Notes: a model not told the origin generated them from the letters alone. A DNA stretch of 64,000 bases from Homalodisca vitripennis (GCF_021130785.1 NC_060210.1:183302001-183366000), one strand, 5' to 3'; numbered from the stretch's first letter, positions 1 through 13,992 are shown. Program-made: numbers and translations.

Positions 1-1599
1 TATATGTTGGACTTATATGATATCATGAGAACTCTCAGATAAAGTTCGAATATTTATGAATATGATGCATTTTCACCAAAATAACCATCAGGGGGTATAA
101 TTGATTATATTCTGTCATGCCCCCTTGCAAAAAAGAGAAGGAGGGATGTAGCTGCCCTTACTAGAGCAGAGGGAACTACCACTTCTGCAAAATTAGGAAA
201 CTACAGGCTCATTACACTAAGATCGTCTTAGTGGTTACGTAAAATCATTGCCATGAAAAAATGTTACTTTTATCATCCCATTCAAACTAATTATCATTTA
301 AAATAATTAACAATTTCTCTAAAAAATGTATATGTTCTTGTTTTTATTTTTGGGATAACTAAGCATTTTTTAAATAGAAGTATGATGTGACAAGTGACAC
401 AATCAGTAATACAATGTATGCGTGTCTAAAAATTTCAAAAAAGAGTCTGCTTAAGATTTGTAGGGAAAACATTATCCATAAAAAAATATTGAAATCTAGA
501 AAACTTCCGGAAATACGGTAAACGAATATTAATAATTAGCAAAAATTATCAATTTCTTTATAAACTGATGGAACAGAAACATTATGTATAAAATGTTACA
601 TTTGGCTCGTAAATAAAAAATGGCCATTATTTTAATTTATTATGTCATAACTAGGAGTAGCATTCAGAGATTTTTCAATTACAAACTTACTATTTGTATG
701 CCTTTTCAGCGTGAAAAAGACCACGAAAATGAAAGGAATGTTTCATAAGCGGGAAATATTAATACCAGTACCGATGGAAAAGAGGCTTTAAACATTGTGC
801 TCATTTTAGGTTGCGTGATTAATCAGATTCTCTGGCTTATAATGAAATATTTATTTGATTATGTTGCCTTTTCATGCTAAGGAGATATAAATCAATAATC
901 ATTTTTTTACATAATCATCTCTTACTCAACACCCAGAAAATTATGAATTTTTAGTTTTTTTTTATTCTTGTACCTCAGGTGCAATGAATATGAAAACGAC
1001 ATCGTGAGCGAGATTGGGTTCTTTATAATATAATATAATATAATATTATTTCTTAAATATAAACAATTATATTTGAGCAAGAACAATAAAATCACGTGAA
1101 TGTTTATTTCAAAAGATTTCATAATAAAAGAGAATGACATTAAAATTAACAGAATTAAAATTTATTATTTAAAGAAAAAAGTTGTGTAATGTAACACTAA
1201 AAGGATTATGAACAGATTATCAATTATGACATTCAATATAATTCGATTGGTTTTGTCTGTATCAAACGATATTACAATTTATATTATATCTTGAATCTAG
1301 TTCCTAGTCCCACACTCTCCAGATCATGAATGTACATTACAACTAATGAATGCAATAGAGTGCATTTTAAACGTGAGTTATATAATGCTTATTTTAAATT
1401 CAGTTTGTCGTAGCTTCCATTTGAACAAGCAAATGGAGTATCTGTTTTTCTAGTTCAATGTAATTTGCTGCAACGACTCTTAAGAATTCACCTTTGTGAA
1501 ACTAGTGGATTTTCAAAACAAATGTTACCTTGCTCTTAATAGGTAAAGAAAACTACACGTGATAAAGCCCATCAAAACGTGTACTAAATATAATTGGTT
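1..1599. other. AT-rich non-coding stretch
   Basis: No frame here looks coding; open frames are short and low in complexity. A short ATAAT-type run lies at about 1025-1048. I see no RNA gene or recognisable mobile element. Confidence 0.6.
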
Positions 1600-2040
1600 A
1601 CCCAGCAGGTATCACTTCTGGCTGGTTTATACCTTCCAGTTGAACCCTCTACTGGGCACAGCAAAAAAAGATGTGTGACTTAAATCTGGGCAACCTTATG
1701 GAAGTCCAGGAGCGTCACATCACTAACCGCAAATGTCAATATTCTGGGGTTCATGGACAATTCTATAGGTCTAGTCTACTGTGGGAGATGACGTTGTAGT
1801 TGGTGGGATTTGTTCCCTAACCTAAGACGTTCTTGCTAACCTCAACAAGAGTGCGCCACTCCCTGCCTACTTTGACTGGAGAGGCTGGTTCAGAGCTGGC
1901 CTCCCCTTCTTCCGGGAAGACATGACTTTGAGATGTAGTGCCCTAATTCTTAATTTCATAGGAGGCGGCCCCTACTCTCTAACCTTGCCCATCCTGAATA
2001 CCCTGTCACTCCTGAAGCAGAGCAAAGGTTCTAAGAGGAT
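1600..2040 (+). repeat. Dispersed repeat family A, copy 1
   Basis: About 440 bp, clearly richer in GC than its surroundings, and alignable by eye along its length with 31254-31690 (same strand) and, in part, with 22115-22470 (opposite strand). Shared landmarks are a start ACCCAGCAG, a middle TTTGACTGGAGAGGCTGGT (1869-1887) and an end TCACTCCTGA. No continuous coding frame is kept among copies, so this is either the end of a longer element or a non-autonomous element. The family name is unknown to me. Confidence 0.75.
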
Positions 2041-3139
2041 TATTATATTATATATTTAATTAATAAATGAAAAGATAGTATAACAATCATGCCATCTATT
2101 TGGCCCAATTAATAGATTCAGTTATAAGTTCACAAATTTAAGATTTAATCCCCTGCATACCTTTAATTTAACTTTATGTGAATGAATTTCTCACTAACAT
2201 GTTAACGAACTATAAATAAAAACGAGTAAGCATTGTAATTCATTGTTTTGAAATAATCGTGTTTTTAAATGTTGTGGAACATTCCCCGGGCCTTGTTGAC
2301 ACCCTCAAACCAATTACATAGATAAACGTAATTATAGATGTATTATATTAGAAGAAAATGTACAACAATAGAAAACCTAATTGAGTGTAGTTTAAATACA
2401 CACTCATGAGGATTTGTTAATTTACTATTAATATAGCAAATGTAGTAGCAGCCATTGAGATACTATCAACGATTTTATCAACCATGATTATGTTGTGTAT
2501 AACTTGTTCATAATAGTATAATACTATTCCTATAATATTATTGTATGATACTATTCTCTCTGTGGAGATTAAGTCCTTATGTTGATACCACGAATATGTA
2601 TAGGTACCACAATAACCTGTTTCAAAAGTATTTGGTCTCAAAAACAGAACTGAATATAATAGAATGGTCTTTTACTAGTGCACGACCACATGCACATACA
2701 CATGCCCTGGAATTAGATCGCCTCAGAAAGCTGAGTTCCTTATAATATTGGGCTTCACTTTTTCACTGCTTAAGGAACTCACACAGAGTTCTTCAAAGCA
2801 GCCGTGTCATCTTTCTCCGTGAAAAATTAGATCTGGGGGACGTCTTTGTGGTTGGATAGTCCGATCACACATGTAGGGGAAATGTGAATTAAAAGGTCTT
2901 TTTCCCTTTTTCACCATTATAGTTCGTTTCTCATTTTATATTTATGTTGCTGAAATTGCCAAACATTGGATTCTCTGTTTGCTTCATATAAAACACATAA
3001 AAACATAGCTATATCAAAAATAGATGGTTTGTGTAAAAAACCAGGAACAACAGAGGCAGAAAGGTGGATCCTTGATGTACACCAATCTTCACACAGAAGA
3101 AGCAAGAGACATAAATCTTTCCTTTAATGTAAGTTTTAG
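2041..3139. other. Non-coding stretch, nothing recognised
   Basis: Only short open frames with no coding signature on either strand. No RNA gene, repeat array or element end was recognised. Confidence 0.5.
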
Positions 3140-3520
3140 TGTACAGAATATGCAGAATTAGGTTAGTTTGAAACCAAATTTACATAGAGGATACAAAATT
3201 GTGTTAAGTTTCATCCACACAATAACCAGACTATGTAAAATAAACAAAGCAGACTATACTCTAATCGCTCAAAACATCATTAGTTTCCTATTACGAGAAA
3301 CTAATGTGTTAATGTACTGGTTCACTGTATTCACTGTGAAACAGTAAATTACAGTGAACCCATCAAAACCACAGTTATTGGTTATTACCATACCAATAAC
3401 TCGATTAAGCGTGCTTAAATATTACTATGAACAGTAATGCAGTGGAAACGTGAGCTCTAACATATTTGTTGGTAACACTGCTTGAAATTAATCAGTAAAT
3501 AGATGCAGTTTCTGTTTTAT
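3140..3520. repeat. Hairpin-rich segment with a diverged copy at 37.9-38.3 kb
   Basis: This segment aligns by eye with 37945-38310 on the same strand. Shared blocks are AGAATTAGGTTA near the start, GTGAAACAGTAAATTAC in the middle and TAATGCAGTGGA toward the end. Three hairpins follow one another in this copy: 3278-3287 with 3297-3306 (10 bp, perfect), 3319-3329 with 3350-3360 (about 11 bp) and 3374-3381 with 3393-3400 (8 bp). The stems are degraded in the other copy. There is no coding frame. It could be a decayed mobile element or part of an old duplication. Confidence 0.6.
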
Positions 3521-4890
3521 CAGTTTTATGCAAATAAATTTCATGGTTCCACATTGATTAGTTTTGAGGGTAATAACACTAATCCACAATCCAGGTAACC
3601 TTCATATAATTTTTATAAATATAAACTATCTACGCATATTATTTAAGTGCTTGATTTTCCATTAACCCACTTACAAACTCTATTTTGAAACTAGAAATAT
3701 ACATACATATTAATAGATGAAACGAGTGCAGAAGCAACACAATATTAGATCAAAGTACCTCTTGCCGTTTTCTCTAGTCTTTTTTATTGTGACATGGACA
3801 TTTCTTTGGTCTACATTACCTTTTTGGAGCCTTTAAGGTTGCAAAATATTTGTGTAAACATTTCAATAGTAATTTGTTGTCAGTGGTAAATTTGTCTTTA
3901 ACTAAACAATTAAGTAAAGCTCGTCCTCTTTCATCACAGACTTTAGCCTCAATAAAATCTTAATCCCTGTATTGTATAAGTATATTTAAGTACGTTATAT
4001 AAAAAAAATTTGATTATTTAACTAAAATATAAGAACCTATCTATTGAAATAAATCTTTACGAAAAACATTACTTTCCGCTTGTATAAATGAAAGTGCATG
4101 GTTAAAAAGCTTCACAACTGGAAACAAATGCGTATTCGTCAACCTATAATCATGTATAATCTATTATCTTATTACTTTCTTCAATGAAAACGAAATAAAT
4201 CTCTTTAAATACTTTGAAAAAGCATGGAACATGGATTAAGTCCTATAAGAAGCTTTTACATTGGTGTAGTAGCTTACTAATTGGGATTACTTTCATATTT
4301 ATTAATAAAATATTCTTAATTTCACAGTATTTTTAAATCAATATATAGTTAATTTTTGTGAATACTATGTAAAAACCCGACTAAATGTCATATATCATGT
4401 TATTAAACTACTTATATTAAGATATTTTTTGGGTAAAAAATAATAAATATTTATCTATAAATAAAATGAAATAGCAACCATAAAACTTGTTTAAAACATA
4501 TTTGTCATATTGAGAGTACTACTACATGACACATTTTTACACAAACAAATTTTATTAACCTGCTAAGATATATTGTGGGAACAAAATAATAAATATTGAA
4601 CACCCAAAATAAACATGATATCAAATATTATAAATTCGCTAAGATACATTGTGGGTACATAATATTAAATATTTGTGTATAAATAAAAATTAATAATAAC
4701 TAAAAAACTGTTCCTACATTAAATAAAACATTGTTTTTGCTCCTAAATGAACCGAGAAAAATCCATTTAAACAAGTTACATAATGTAGAAATGTTTTAAC
4801 ATAATATTGGTAAAATATATTAGTTCGTTTTGCACATACTAAATAAATGTAAAGGACAAGTTTACTTTAAACACGGATGAGCGGAAGGAA
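3521..4890. other. AT-rich non-coding stretch
   Basis: Very AT-rich. A roughly repeated motif around 4560-4680 (GCTAAGATA followed by TTGTGGG, then AATAATAAATATT-like text) suggests an old local duplication. No gene seen. Confidence 0.5.
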
Positions 4891-4892
4891 CG

Positions 4893-5220
4893 TGTTAAAG
4901 ACTAAAATAAGCAATTCCGTATTCCAAAGCTTTCCAAAGGGAATGTGCGGCGAGTGATGGATGCCGACAGGGCGGCAAGAGTTCTGTAGAATAATAAGCT
5001 CCCATCTAGTAAATGGATATCATGTTGGTTCTGGCCATGGAGACTTGCATGATTTCCTCTTCCTGCTTCTTTTCAGCATTTGCTATTCATTCGTCAATTC
5101 CTTGTATTTACTGCCTGTCTTTGTCAAGTAATGGTCGCAGACTTACAGAATATTCTGGATACCTTAAACCTCATAGAATTTTGCGCCAACAAAACATTAT
5201 TATTTGTGCATTCCTATAAG
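4893..5220 (-). pseudogene. Possible decayed coding segment, unidentified
   Basis: On the minus strand the frame through CCAGAATATTCT (about 5148-5159) reads through roughly 80 codons rich in Lys, Glu, Gln and Ala, with only a few stops. The stretch ANAEKKQEEEIMQVSMARTN reads like real protein. Two of the stops could be single C-to-T changes of CAA and CGA codons. The region is richer in GC than its flanks. The opposite strand also has a 68-codon open frame (5013-5219). I do not recognise a family, and chance remains a real possibility. Confidence 0.2.
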
Positions 5221-5320
5221 AATGGTATTGAATGAGGCATCGTAATAACATCTTATCCCTCACAAGTGAAACGTGTATTGTGTCGTGGATAACGTCCATT
5301 TCCTCTGCTAACTGGTTAAG

Positions 5321-5345
5321 CCCCTCCCCCCTCCCCTATAAACCT
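5321..5345 (+). promoter_or_regulatory. Possible core promoter (C-rich box plus TATA-like)
   Basis: A pyrimidine-rich block CCCCTCCCCCCTCCCC is followed directly by CTATAAACC, an arrangement seen in Pol II promoters. About 200 bases downstream is a short frame from ATG 5550 to TAG 5652 (34 codons) with a reasonable start context (AAGAGAATGG). Nothing confirms transcription. Confidence 0.15.
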
Positions 5346-5654
5346 CTGAGTGTCTTTAGCCGAATTATGATGTTACCCCACAACTGTTTCTGTTGAAGGT
5401 TAGATCGGCACACGTGATTAAGATTGATATTTATTGTTTGCGTTATGACGTTGTAATATTGTATATTTTGAGTAGTATATTTTTTGCTTGTAAATTGTTT
5501 TAAAGTGTAGATTTCGAGTATTTTGGAACACGTTTCTTTTTCTAAGAGAATGGATTTGGATGGATTTGGATTCTCCTCTCTTTCTTTATTGATACGGCGG
5601 GTGGACCACGAGGAATTGAGACCATCTAAAGTTAATAATTACGTATATTTTTAG

Positions 5655-8600
5655 TTTAGTCTTTGTTTTACATTGTTTATTTTTATCAGCCTTATTCACG
5701 TGTTGCTCTTTTGTTAAATACTTATTGGCTTAAGAAAACTTTTAAACTGTTGTCCGGGAAAACGTGTGGCTGCACAGTGCCATATTTTACAGAATGTGTA
5801 TACTGTTAAATAGCCTCCCCAGACAAACGTTGCCAATGCGTAGGCAACAACCTGACCAACTTGTGTCACCCTAAGGATGTACCTCCGCTACCACGGACGG
5901 TGAGCCAAGTTAATAGAAACCAGACACGAACTGGTTATCGCATATTAACAATATCACATACATATTGTTAATATTAACAATTCATAATAGGTGCCTCCAT
6001 GAATTCAAATGCAGCATAAATATAAAGCAACATATATTCAATGCAACATTCATTATTGCAATAAAAGAGGGAATTTACGAAGAGTTAAAACTGTATAAAA
6101 CTGTATAACAGGTATCCCTGTATAAAAATAATATAAGCTACTACAAATTTCAATTACTAAGATAGTATAATAATTATATAACAATACATTTTATAGTAGA
6201 ATGTAAGTCATTATCGTGAAACAAGTTGAGAACTGAAGTCTCGAGGGAAAATATTTCCCTTCAGCTCTGAATGATGATTGGGGAATACAACGAGCCCATT
6301 CACTAAGTGGTATTGATAGGCTGATCTCGTTTGTTGAGTTTTATTGACTTGAATATTTGAGTCTATTCAGTACAATTAATACTTCGCTCACTGCAACAAC
6401 TTTTTGAATATCCCTTCCACTAGTTTCCGTCACAATAACACCTTTAGATAATCATTGATAAATAATATAACCCAACGATATGGTGAGTATATAAGTAAAC
6501 TAAGGTTTGAAACGAATTCCTTTAACAATACATAAAAAGAAGAGTTTGAAATCAAATTAAAACAATTCAATTATATAGAAAGCTCAAATGCGTTCATTAT
6601 TTATATTTTGTAAAATGTAAATGTAAATGTAAAATGGCCAAGTTACTTAAATGCCTCATAAATAAAAAGTTATAAGTATTAGCTCTCGTACCAAATATGT
6701 AGTGATTGAATTAAAAATAGTTAACGCAAGCTCAACATTCAACATGTAACACAAGGTGTCCAGGATTTAAATCCACCCTCTTTTCAGGTGCCATAATAAG
6801 AAATTGACTGATAAAAATGAATCCAATCGATTATATGCTCAGCACCATAAGGAAGACGGAAAATGTGCGAAATTCATCCTTTCTAATCCATCGTTCACAG
6901 CAAGCGATAATTCAGTATTTAATAGCTGAAATTTATTTTAAGGTTCAGTAATCATTAGTATTTTTAAATACAGTTTAAACAAATTCAATATGTCAATCAC
7001 ACCTTCCGAAAAAGAGCAAACACAAACAGTCTTCTACATTGGGTTTAATTTAATTATTACGGAAATATGTAGTATAGTGGAAAATATTTCATCAGCCTTA
7101 AGTATTTATAAACAAAGCCTGGTTTTGAAATAAAATTTTGGATCGAAAGTAATAAGATTGGAATCCTGACTGAAGCGACCGCGAGATTCTTGATTAATGT
7201 GGCCAATGGGCCTTTCCTACGCTACAGTCAGGCACAGATCCAAGCGGTGAACTGTTTCTCTTTTTTATCTCCAACGTGTGGAATATTTTACCTTAATTAA
7301 ACCTCGGAACCCAACATTATTATGTGTGCCAGTAAATTGCTTTTCCTGTTAAACTCATTCGTTCATTAAGTATTCCTGGAGGTGAAATATACGAGCGTTC
7401 TTCTGGTTCACAATGCATAACATGTAATCCAAGCTTCACATTTATATGTTGTAATAGCTTGCTATACTTAACTGAGTAATACATGATTAAGCAGTGCTTC
7501 ATGCAGGTTTTTATAAGATACATTATAATAATTAAATTTTAGCCACAAATATAGGACCACGAAAGTAGTTTTTATACAGTTGATGTTTGCAAAACTGTAT
7601 AATGTTATTGTACAGAAATGTAAGTGTTATATAGTAAACTATTTTCCATACTGTAAAGTCTGTATTACTTTGTTCTTAGCACGCTTGGACTTTTCTCGTA
7701 TAGCCTCTCACAATATCCTAGTGAATACTACTGTTATTCGGTTCGAATTCCATAGATTTTATTACTGCCCTCATCATCACTCCAAGGCGTTTTGGCGTTT
7801 TATTTAATTATACCGGAATACAGTAGTTTTTGAGCCGTTTGACAAATGTTTGTGTAAATTTTATTCTCTTGAATTATATGTGTTTTTTATACCCTTAATA
7901 AATTACACTCCGAATAATAGGTATAGATCATCTCTTCCCTAAATTATTGACTAGTCGCTTATTCTATGGGATAATGAAATATACTGAAATTCTATTTTTG
8001 AGCCATATAAACCTCTTTTATAATACCAAGATGTTGAAGGACTTCAGATCTACAGTTCAGACAATCTCAGTAGAATCTTATAATAAAATATAACGCATAG
8101 ACAAGATATGATGAAATATTTTCTATTGAATTGTTTTAGTTGATTTTCACTCATATTTTTATATAATGACTTTTAATGAATAATAATTAATATTATAATA
8201 TAATATATTTTAAATCCCTTTCGTAAACATTTATATTGTGCAATTAGCAATAAATTAATGGTATTGAATAAAATGTTGCGTAAGCAACCTTATCAGTTTA
8301 TACTTTGTTGTCATTTACAATGTATGATTGTATAATTCTTTTGTTCTGATTGTCTTATTAATATGGTGACAACCAACATTTTTTGAAAGTTGCTGAGATT
8401 TGGCGTATTTTAACGATAGTAATTTTATTTAGTTGAATTAAATAAGTTTTTCCTTATCCAATCATTCTAGCTAATAATGTTTCTTCGTTCATTCTGTTTA
8501 ATTTACAGGTGGAGGAAATACTCTTTAGTGTATTACTTTTAATATGTACAGAGAACATAACTTTGGCTCAAGATATTCATAACATATTTAAGAAGTTATT

Positions 8601-9867
8601 AAAACCATACATTACAGAAATACATGAAAATTAAGTAAATCCTTTATAAAGCTACATATTTAGAAAAATGTTATTTAAGAATCTTACTACCAATAATACT
8701 ACAGTTTAAGAAATACAAACTACGGATTATATTTAAGTAAGATTATTAAGTATTTTTCATTGTAATTCAAAGTACAAGTACATACAAGTTTTATTCATGC
8801 TCGTTGGATATACTATTATAAAGATTCTGAGTAATATATTTATATTAATTATGGAAATTTTAAATTACAAAGCTATATTATTGTGTCATAAGTAGATGGA
8901 GAATAATATAAAATTTACTTTAATAAATCTTATCAAAGATTATTTATGTATATGTACAAATGTGTCAATGCTTCCTCAAAAATAAAGGAACGAAATAAAG
9001 TTTTCTTTTACAAGATACTAGAACTACAAATTCTTCTTAAGCAGTGTTTATAAAAAACGAATTATTCAAGAACAAGAATTTATAATAAATAATCCATAGG
9101 TAAAATTTTAAAGCATTAAAAAGTAAATAGTGCTTAAAAGTTACAAAATAATCAGAAAGAATCAGTAAAATATGCACATTAAAACATAAATGTCATACAT
9201 TGAATTTAAATGAAGCCTCCTGCATTATATTTAAACAATGTTATTAATATAGAAGTAAAGTAAGTCGTACAACAAAGGTTCTCAGGTTGCGGGGAGGAGG
9301 TTATCACACCCACCTGACACAGGACACTGCAAAACATCGCTTGACACATTATGAAACTGACGCGTGTAAATACAAATTTCCTCGTGACACTCCAAACCTA
9401 CACATGTCTGAGTTATTGTCTCGGCACAACGGTGCTTCTAGACTTGACTTTGAACTTTAATGTCTTTGTATCAACAACACAACTCTCACTGTTTCTCTTA
9501 CACTTTAATGATACATTACTAAAACCTCTAATTATTAGAGAGGTCAGGCTTATATGATAAACATTTCAATGTTTATAACTCTTTATAAGAAACATTAATT
9601 GGGAATTGTAGGATTGTTCTGCAGGTCATCAGCATCATGAACCAATAAAATGTTTAAAAAATGTGATAAAGAATTTAAACCAAAACTTATTCATATTAAT
9701 ACAATTTAATTCACCTAAAAGTCCCATTTTCAGCTATGTAGATTTTGGTAGCAGTACACACTAAAATATCTCCAAAAAGGCTGAATTTTCCATCTTCCGT
9801 CGTCCTAGGTATGGAGAGACAACCCCACACATCTCCTTCCAATCTGAATGCAATGTGTATTTACGAC
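5655..9867. other. Non-coding stretch, nothing recognised
   Basis: About 4.2 kb with no recognised gene. A 10-bp hairpin lies at 5945-5954 with 5962-5971, and a short TGTAAA-type run at about 6611-6640. The remaining open frames are isolated and biased by AT content. Confidence 0.5.
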
Positions 9868-10372
9868 AAGGGGGACTGTGAAATAGAGAATCTCATTCGT
9901 GTCAGAATGATTGAGACGATCGTCTCTACTCATGTCCGGTCACTGAAGCAGCACGGTTTCCGATCAGGCTACTCTACCATCGACGCCATTCAGGAGGTAG
10001 TGCTGACAGTGCGGAGGGTGGAGGACAACACCCACTGGTCGTGCAGCGTGGTCCTCGTCACGCTCGATGTGAAAAAACGCTTTTAATTCTGCCAGATGGA
10101 TCGAAGTGCTGTGGGCGCTATAGCACACGTTCCACGTTCCTATTTACCTCCTGAGAATCATCAAGTCGTGATGGATGGATTTCATCCTACTGTATGATAC
10201 CACGGAAGGTCAGCTTCGAGTCTCCTTCACTTCCAGAGCTGTAGAGGGTTCGATTCTTGGGCTCGATCTCTGGAATGTGTATTATGGCAGCTTGCTGAGA
10301 CTCGAGATGCCAGACGAAGCCTTCTCTCTGGCTATGCTGACGACGTACTCGTAGTTGCTTTGCTATACAGGT
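9868..10372 (+). pseudogene. Non-LTR retrotransposon (R1/Jockey-like) reverse transcriptase fragment
   Basis: This is a broken piece of the reverse transcriptase domain of a LINE. In order, it shows an ENLIRVRM-like segment (about 9880), QHGFRSGYSTIDAIQEVV (about 9950-10005), TLDV before the AF(N)SARW segment (about 10062-10105), LLRIIKS (about 10147), then GSILG with a missing proline codon (about 10245), and the catalytic YADD at 10333-10344. The frame is broken three ways: an extra A in the homopolymer at about 10072-10077, in-frame stops (for example TAG in the WAL segment and TGA after IIKS), and a lost base just before YADD. Endonuclease, the remaining RT and the tail are absent, so this is a dead 5'- and 3'-truncated insertion. 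The assignment to an R1/Jockey-type clade is from motif wording and is not certain. Confidence 0.85.
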
Positions 10373-10503
10373 ATAAATTTTATTTAGTTGCAGTTTAACT
10401 GCTCTAAAAATCCAAGGGTATTTAAATTGCAACACACTCAAGCACGCATCTATCTATCAAAGACAAACCACTAAATACCTTATATTCTTTCCTAGGCCAT
10501 GTG

Positions 10504-10506
<3 letters not shown>

Positions 10507-10596
<90 letters not shown>

Positions 10597-10610
10597 TTAT
10601 TTATTTATTT
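10507..10610. repeat. Compound microsatellite (AC)28 (AT)15 (TTTA)n
   Basis: Perfect AC dinucleotides run over 10507-10562, then AT over 10563-10592, then TTTA repeats to about 10610. It lies 135 bases after the dead LINE fragment. Confidence 0.97.
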
Positions 10611-10799
10611 CTAATTCTTTGTTAAAACATTTATACGATATTATTAAGACGATTGCTATAAATCGAGCAGTATATAAGATTACATTTCGATTATCATCTT
10701 TCAATGTTTTGGATGCTTAAAATGTTATTGTATGTATGAATGATTTCATAACTGTACTCTCCTTGATTGTTGGAATTGAATAATAATTTTGAATACGAA

Positions 10800-11200
10800 G
10801 GATTGGCTTGAAACTTTCTGAGGGAAAATTATACAATGAATATTTTTATTAAACTAAGATTAAGTTATATTTGCAATGTTTCAAACTAATCTGGCCAACT
10901 GAAGAAAGCCTTGACGAGAGATTTATGTCAACGTCCACCAAAAACCTTTGCCGTATTTCTTCATTACAGGATGTTCCTTAACAAACGAGTGATCCGAGAC
11001 AGAGTGCGATTAGCTGGAAACCGCAATCTCTGTTTATTAATGCAATAGATCTCTTAAAGCTCAGCCGAGCTTCACTGTTAAACCACCGGCTTGAAAGAGA
11101 AAATTGCCGATAGGATTAAGTGATCTCATATAAGATGTAGGGTTTGCTGATAAATTTCTTCACAGTTACATCGTTTGAATGTAAAATATTAATAAGATCC
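10800..11200. repeat. Segment with a diverged copy at 52.9-53.3 kb
   Basis: It aligns by eye with 52865-53260 on the same strand. Both copies contain CTTCATTACAGGATGTTC followed by TTAACAAACGAGTGATCC, then a GATTAGCTG...AAACC...CAATCT...GTTTATTAA block, and CATCGTTTGAATGTAAAA (CGTTTCAATGTAAAA in the other). No coding frame is shared. It may be a decayed element or a remnant of duplication. Confidence 0.6.
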
Positions 11201-13927
11201 ATTTGCGAAATTGTAACGAAAAGAGGGTGTTGCGGTGATGTTGAGTATGAAACAATTATCATAAGGTAACTTAATACTAGTATATTTAACGATCTATGAG
11301 AACCTAGAATTTGTTTAAACATTACACTAAAACTGTAAAATGCTTAGTTTGCAGAATAAATTATTAATTTATTAATTAATAATATAAATCTATATTATTG
11401 TATTCTGTATTACTATTGGGCTAGTTTTAATAAGACACAAGACGAGCCGTTATATGGGTTCAAACTCTAGATTTAATGTAGTCCTTTAATAGTTTACAAA
11501 TACAACAGTATTAAATTTGGTATTACATTTTTCCAATCCGAACTGTGCCAAAGCTAGTGTCACAATGCAGTTTTATCTATACTACTAGGTGTCGATTTTA
11601 CTAAACCATGAAGTTATACATGTGGTTTATCAGATATTCAAATTAACTTTATAGGAATAGCAGTAATGTCTTAAGTCGGAGCTCGTATTAAAACGTACAC
11701 ATATTTATATAAAATATTTATAGCGCACTCTACACATTCAAAATAATATATAACAACTATACTATCAGAGCAACCATTGATGAACAACTATCAGAATTAT
11801 ATCTGTGATGAAACAATTTAACGTTCACAACTAATAACGCATTTTCATGATGAATCGAGAAAATGCTTTACTTATTTTTAGACAGTTGGTGTGTTAGTAA
11901 ATACGGGATTATATAGTTACACCTAATTCTATGTAGTATTTCATAATTAACCATTATATTTCTTTTTATTATGACGACTGAGATGGGCATCTTGTTGCCT
12001 ACAACGAAATTCGATAGTTGAGACGATAGTTGTACTATAGTACAATCGTAGGGTTGAAAATAATTACCGTCGAAACCCTTCTAAATGCACTCACGTGGAA
12101 GAACATAAGAAGAAAAACAGTTCCTGCAAGACCAAAGTACGACTAATAGGATATGATGCGTTCATTATTTTACGTTTAACATTCTGACTTGACTTTTACA
12201 AATTATAGTTAGTTGACCTATAAAAAAATAGCCTGCAAGATTTATTTTTAATTAAATATGAAATATATTTACTAGAATAGTGGAACATTGAGTATTAACT
12301 CATCGTTATAAAGGAAGACCTGTTATCGAGAAAGTTAACCAACACAAATTCTTAATTATCATTATGACATCAAAACAGAAGTCACAAGACGTGTAATGTG
12401 AGAAGGAAAGCACTGACAATGATAACTTCATCAAGACATCTGCACAGCAAAGACACACACATGTATGTGTATGTACACTATTTATTGCTGTTACAGGTAA
12501 AGCCTAGCTTTAATTACATTTCAAACTCGATCTTGTACTGTAATTACACGTTTGCTCTCTTTTAGTTGATTAATTCCTATTTTAGGTCCCTTGATGAGAG
12601 GAAATTGTTGATTTTTTATTACATCTGGCAATTTAGGTTGTAATTTTAGGTTGGTACGGGTTTCCCCCAATAATGAGGTGTGCACTCACTGAAGAATACA
12701 AAAGATAGAATAATTTTTATAGCTACATAATTTTATTAAAAAGTCTGTTACGTCTTAATAAATAAATTTCAATTTACTAAAATTGTTTAGCGGAGGCAGA
12801 TTCCTTCAGCCAAGGTACCATCGCTTTGGTCTGTTTTGTGGTTTGTATCTACAGACGATCATAGAAGGTAAATTAACAAGAACCGATCAATTAAATCGGT
12901 GTTGAAAACTTTAAGTTTTAAAAAGTGCTTTACAAAATTACACGTCCGTCATAATTACTTAAATATATTTATAACGGAACCAATGCCAAATTATTTAGAA
13001 CCGGCTTTCCAGGCATTTTTTCATATAATTATAAAATGTCTACTCAAAACAGCACGCTATCTTGTGAAACAGTTTTATCTTAACCTGATCACTTGTTTCC
13101 AAATTATAAATTGCCGTATGGTTGAAATGAGCCAAAGATCTATCCAATTACCGACATAAAAATTACAAGTTATAGTTTAAAAATAATTTTGAGTGTTATT
13201 TCTAAAGTTATATATAAATATTATAAATGTTAATGAATTTGAAGTTATTATATCAACAATGGTTAGTTTGTGGTACCTTCAAAACGCGGGTATCTCAGAT
13301 TTTCCATCCGAGAGTACGCTATCACCGTGCCAAATAATTGTATCATGAACCAAAACCGGGCAGCATACTATGTACTACTTGTAACATATACTGGATGTAA
13401 AAGACAAAAGATCAGAATTCAAAGATGTATTTATTTATAAGTTTGTAGTGATTGAACAATTTTAACATTTTAATTCCATAATTCAAACTGGATAATTGGA
13501 ACTTTTTTACTGGTCTCTTGAAAATCCTATACATGTACATAAATGCATAGCGCGAAATCATAAATGATTAAAACTTTTTATTTGTATATCCGAATTTCGA
13601 TTGTGGGGTTAATATTTATACAAACGTATCAATCATCAATGGTCTCAAACCCCAATTTCATTATTTTTAGCCAAACTGCATGTATATATTGTGTTATAAT
13701 ATTAAGTATTGGCTGTTTCCTGCGTCTTCGCACGCTTTTCCAAAGCTTTGTCCGTGTATGAGCACTTCTAGTTTAAGTGAGTCATATTTTCAACGGCCAT
13801 ATATAGTTTGCCTTCTTACTACAATCAAGAAAATCCGTCAAAAGCACATGTTTATAGCCATTGTTTACGCATATGTACTTTGTTATAAAACAGTGTTTAA
13901 TAAAACTCAAGATTTAAGTTCAACTAG

Positions 13928-13929
<2 letters not shown>
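11201..13929. other. Non-coding stretch, nothing recognised
   Basis: No recognised gene. A 16-bp perfect palindrome (TTGTACTATAGTACAA) lies at 12030-12045. The open frames at 12899-13159 and 13564-13761 show no protein signature and are compatible with chance. Confidence 0.5.

Positions 13930-13991
<62 letters not shown>
13930..13991. repeat. (TA)31 microsatellite
   Basis: Uninterrupted TA dinucleotides. They generate a false YIYIYI-type reading frame. Confidence 0.97.

Positions 13992-13992
<1 letters not shown>

Noticed and set aside
10499..10720. 73-codon frame with HTHTHT and YIYIYI runs
   Set aside because: It is a translation of the AC/AT microsatellite.
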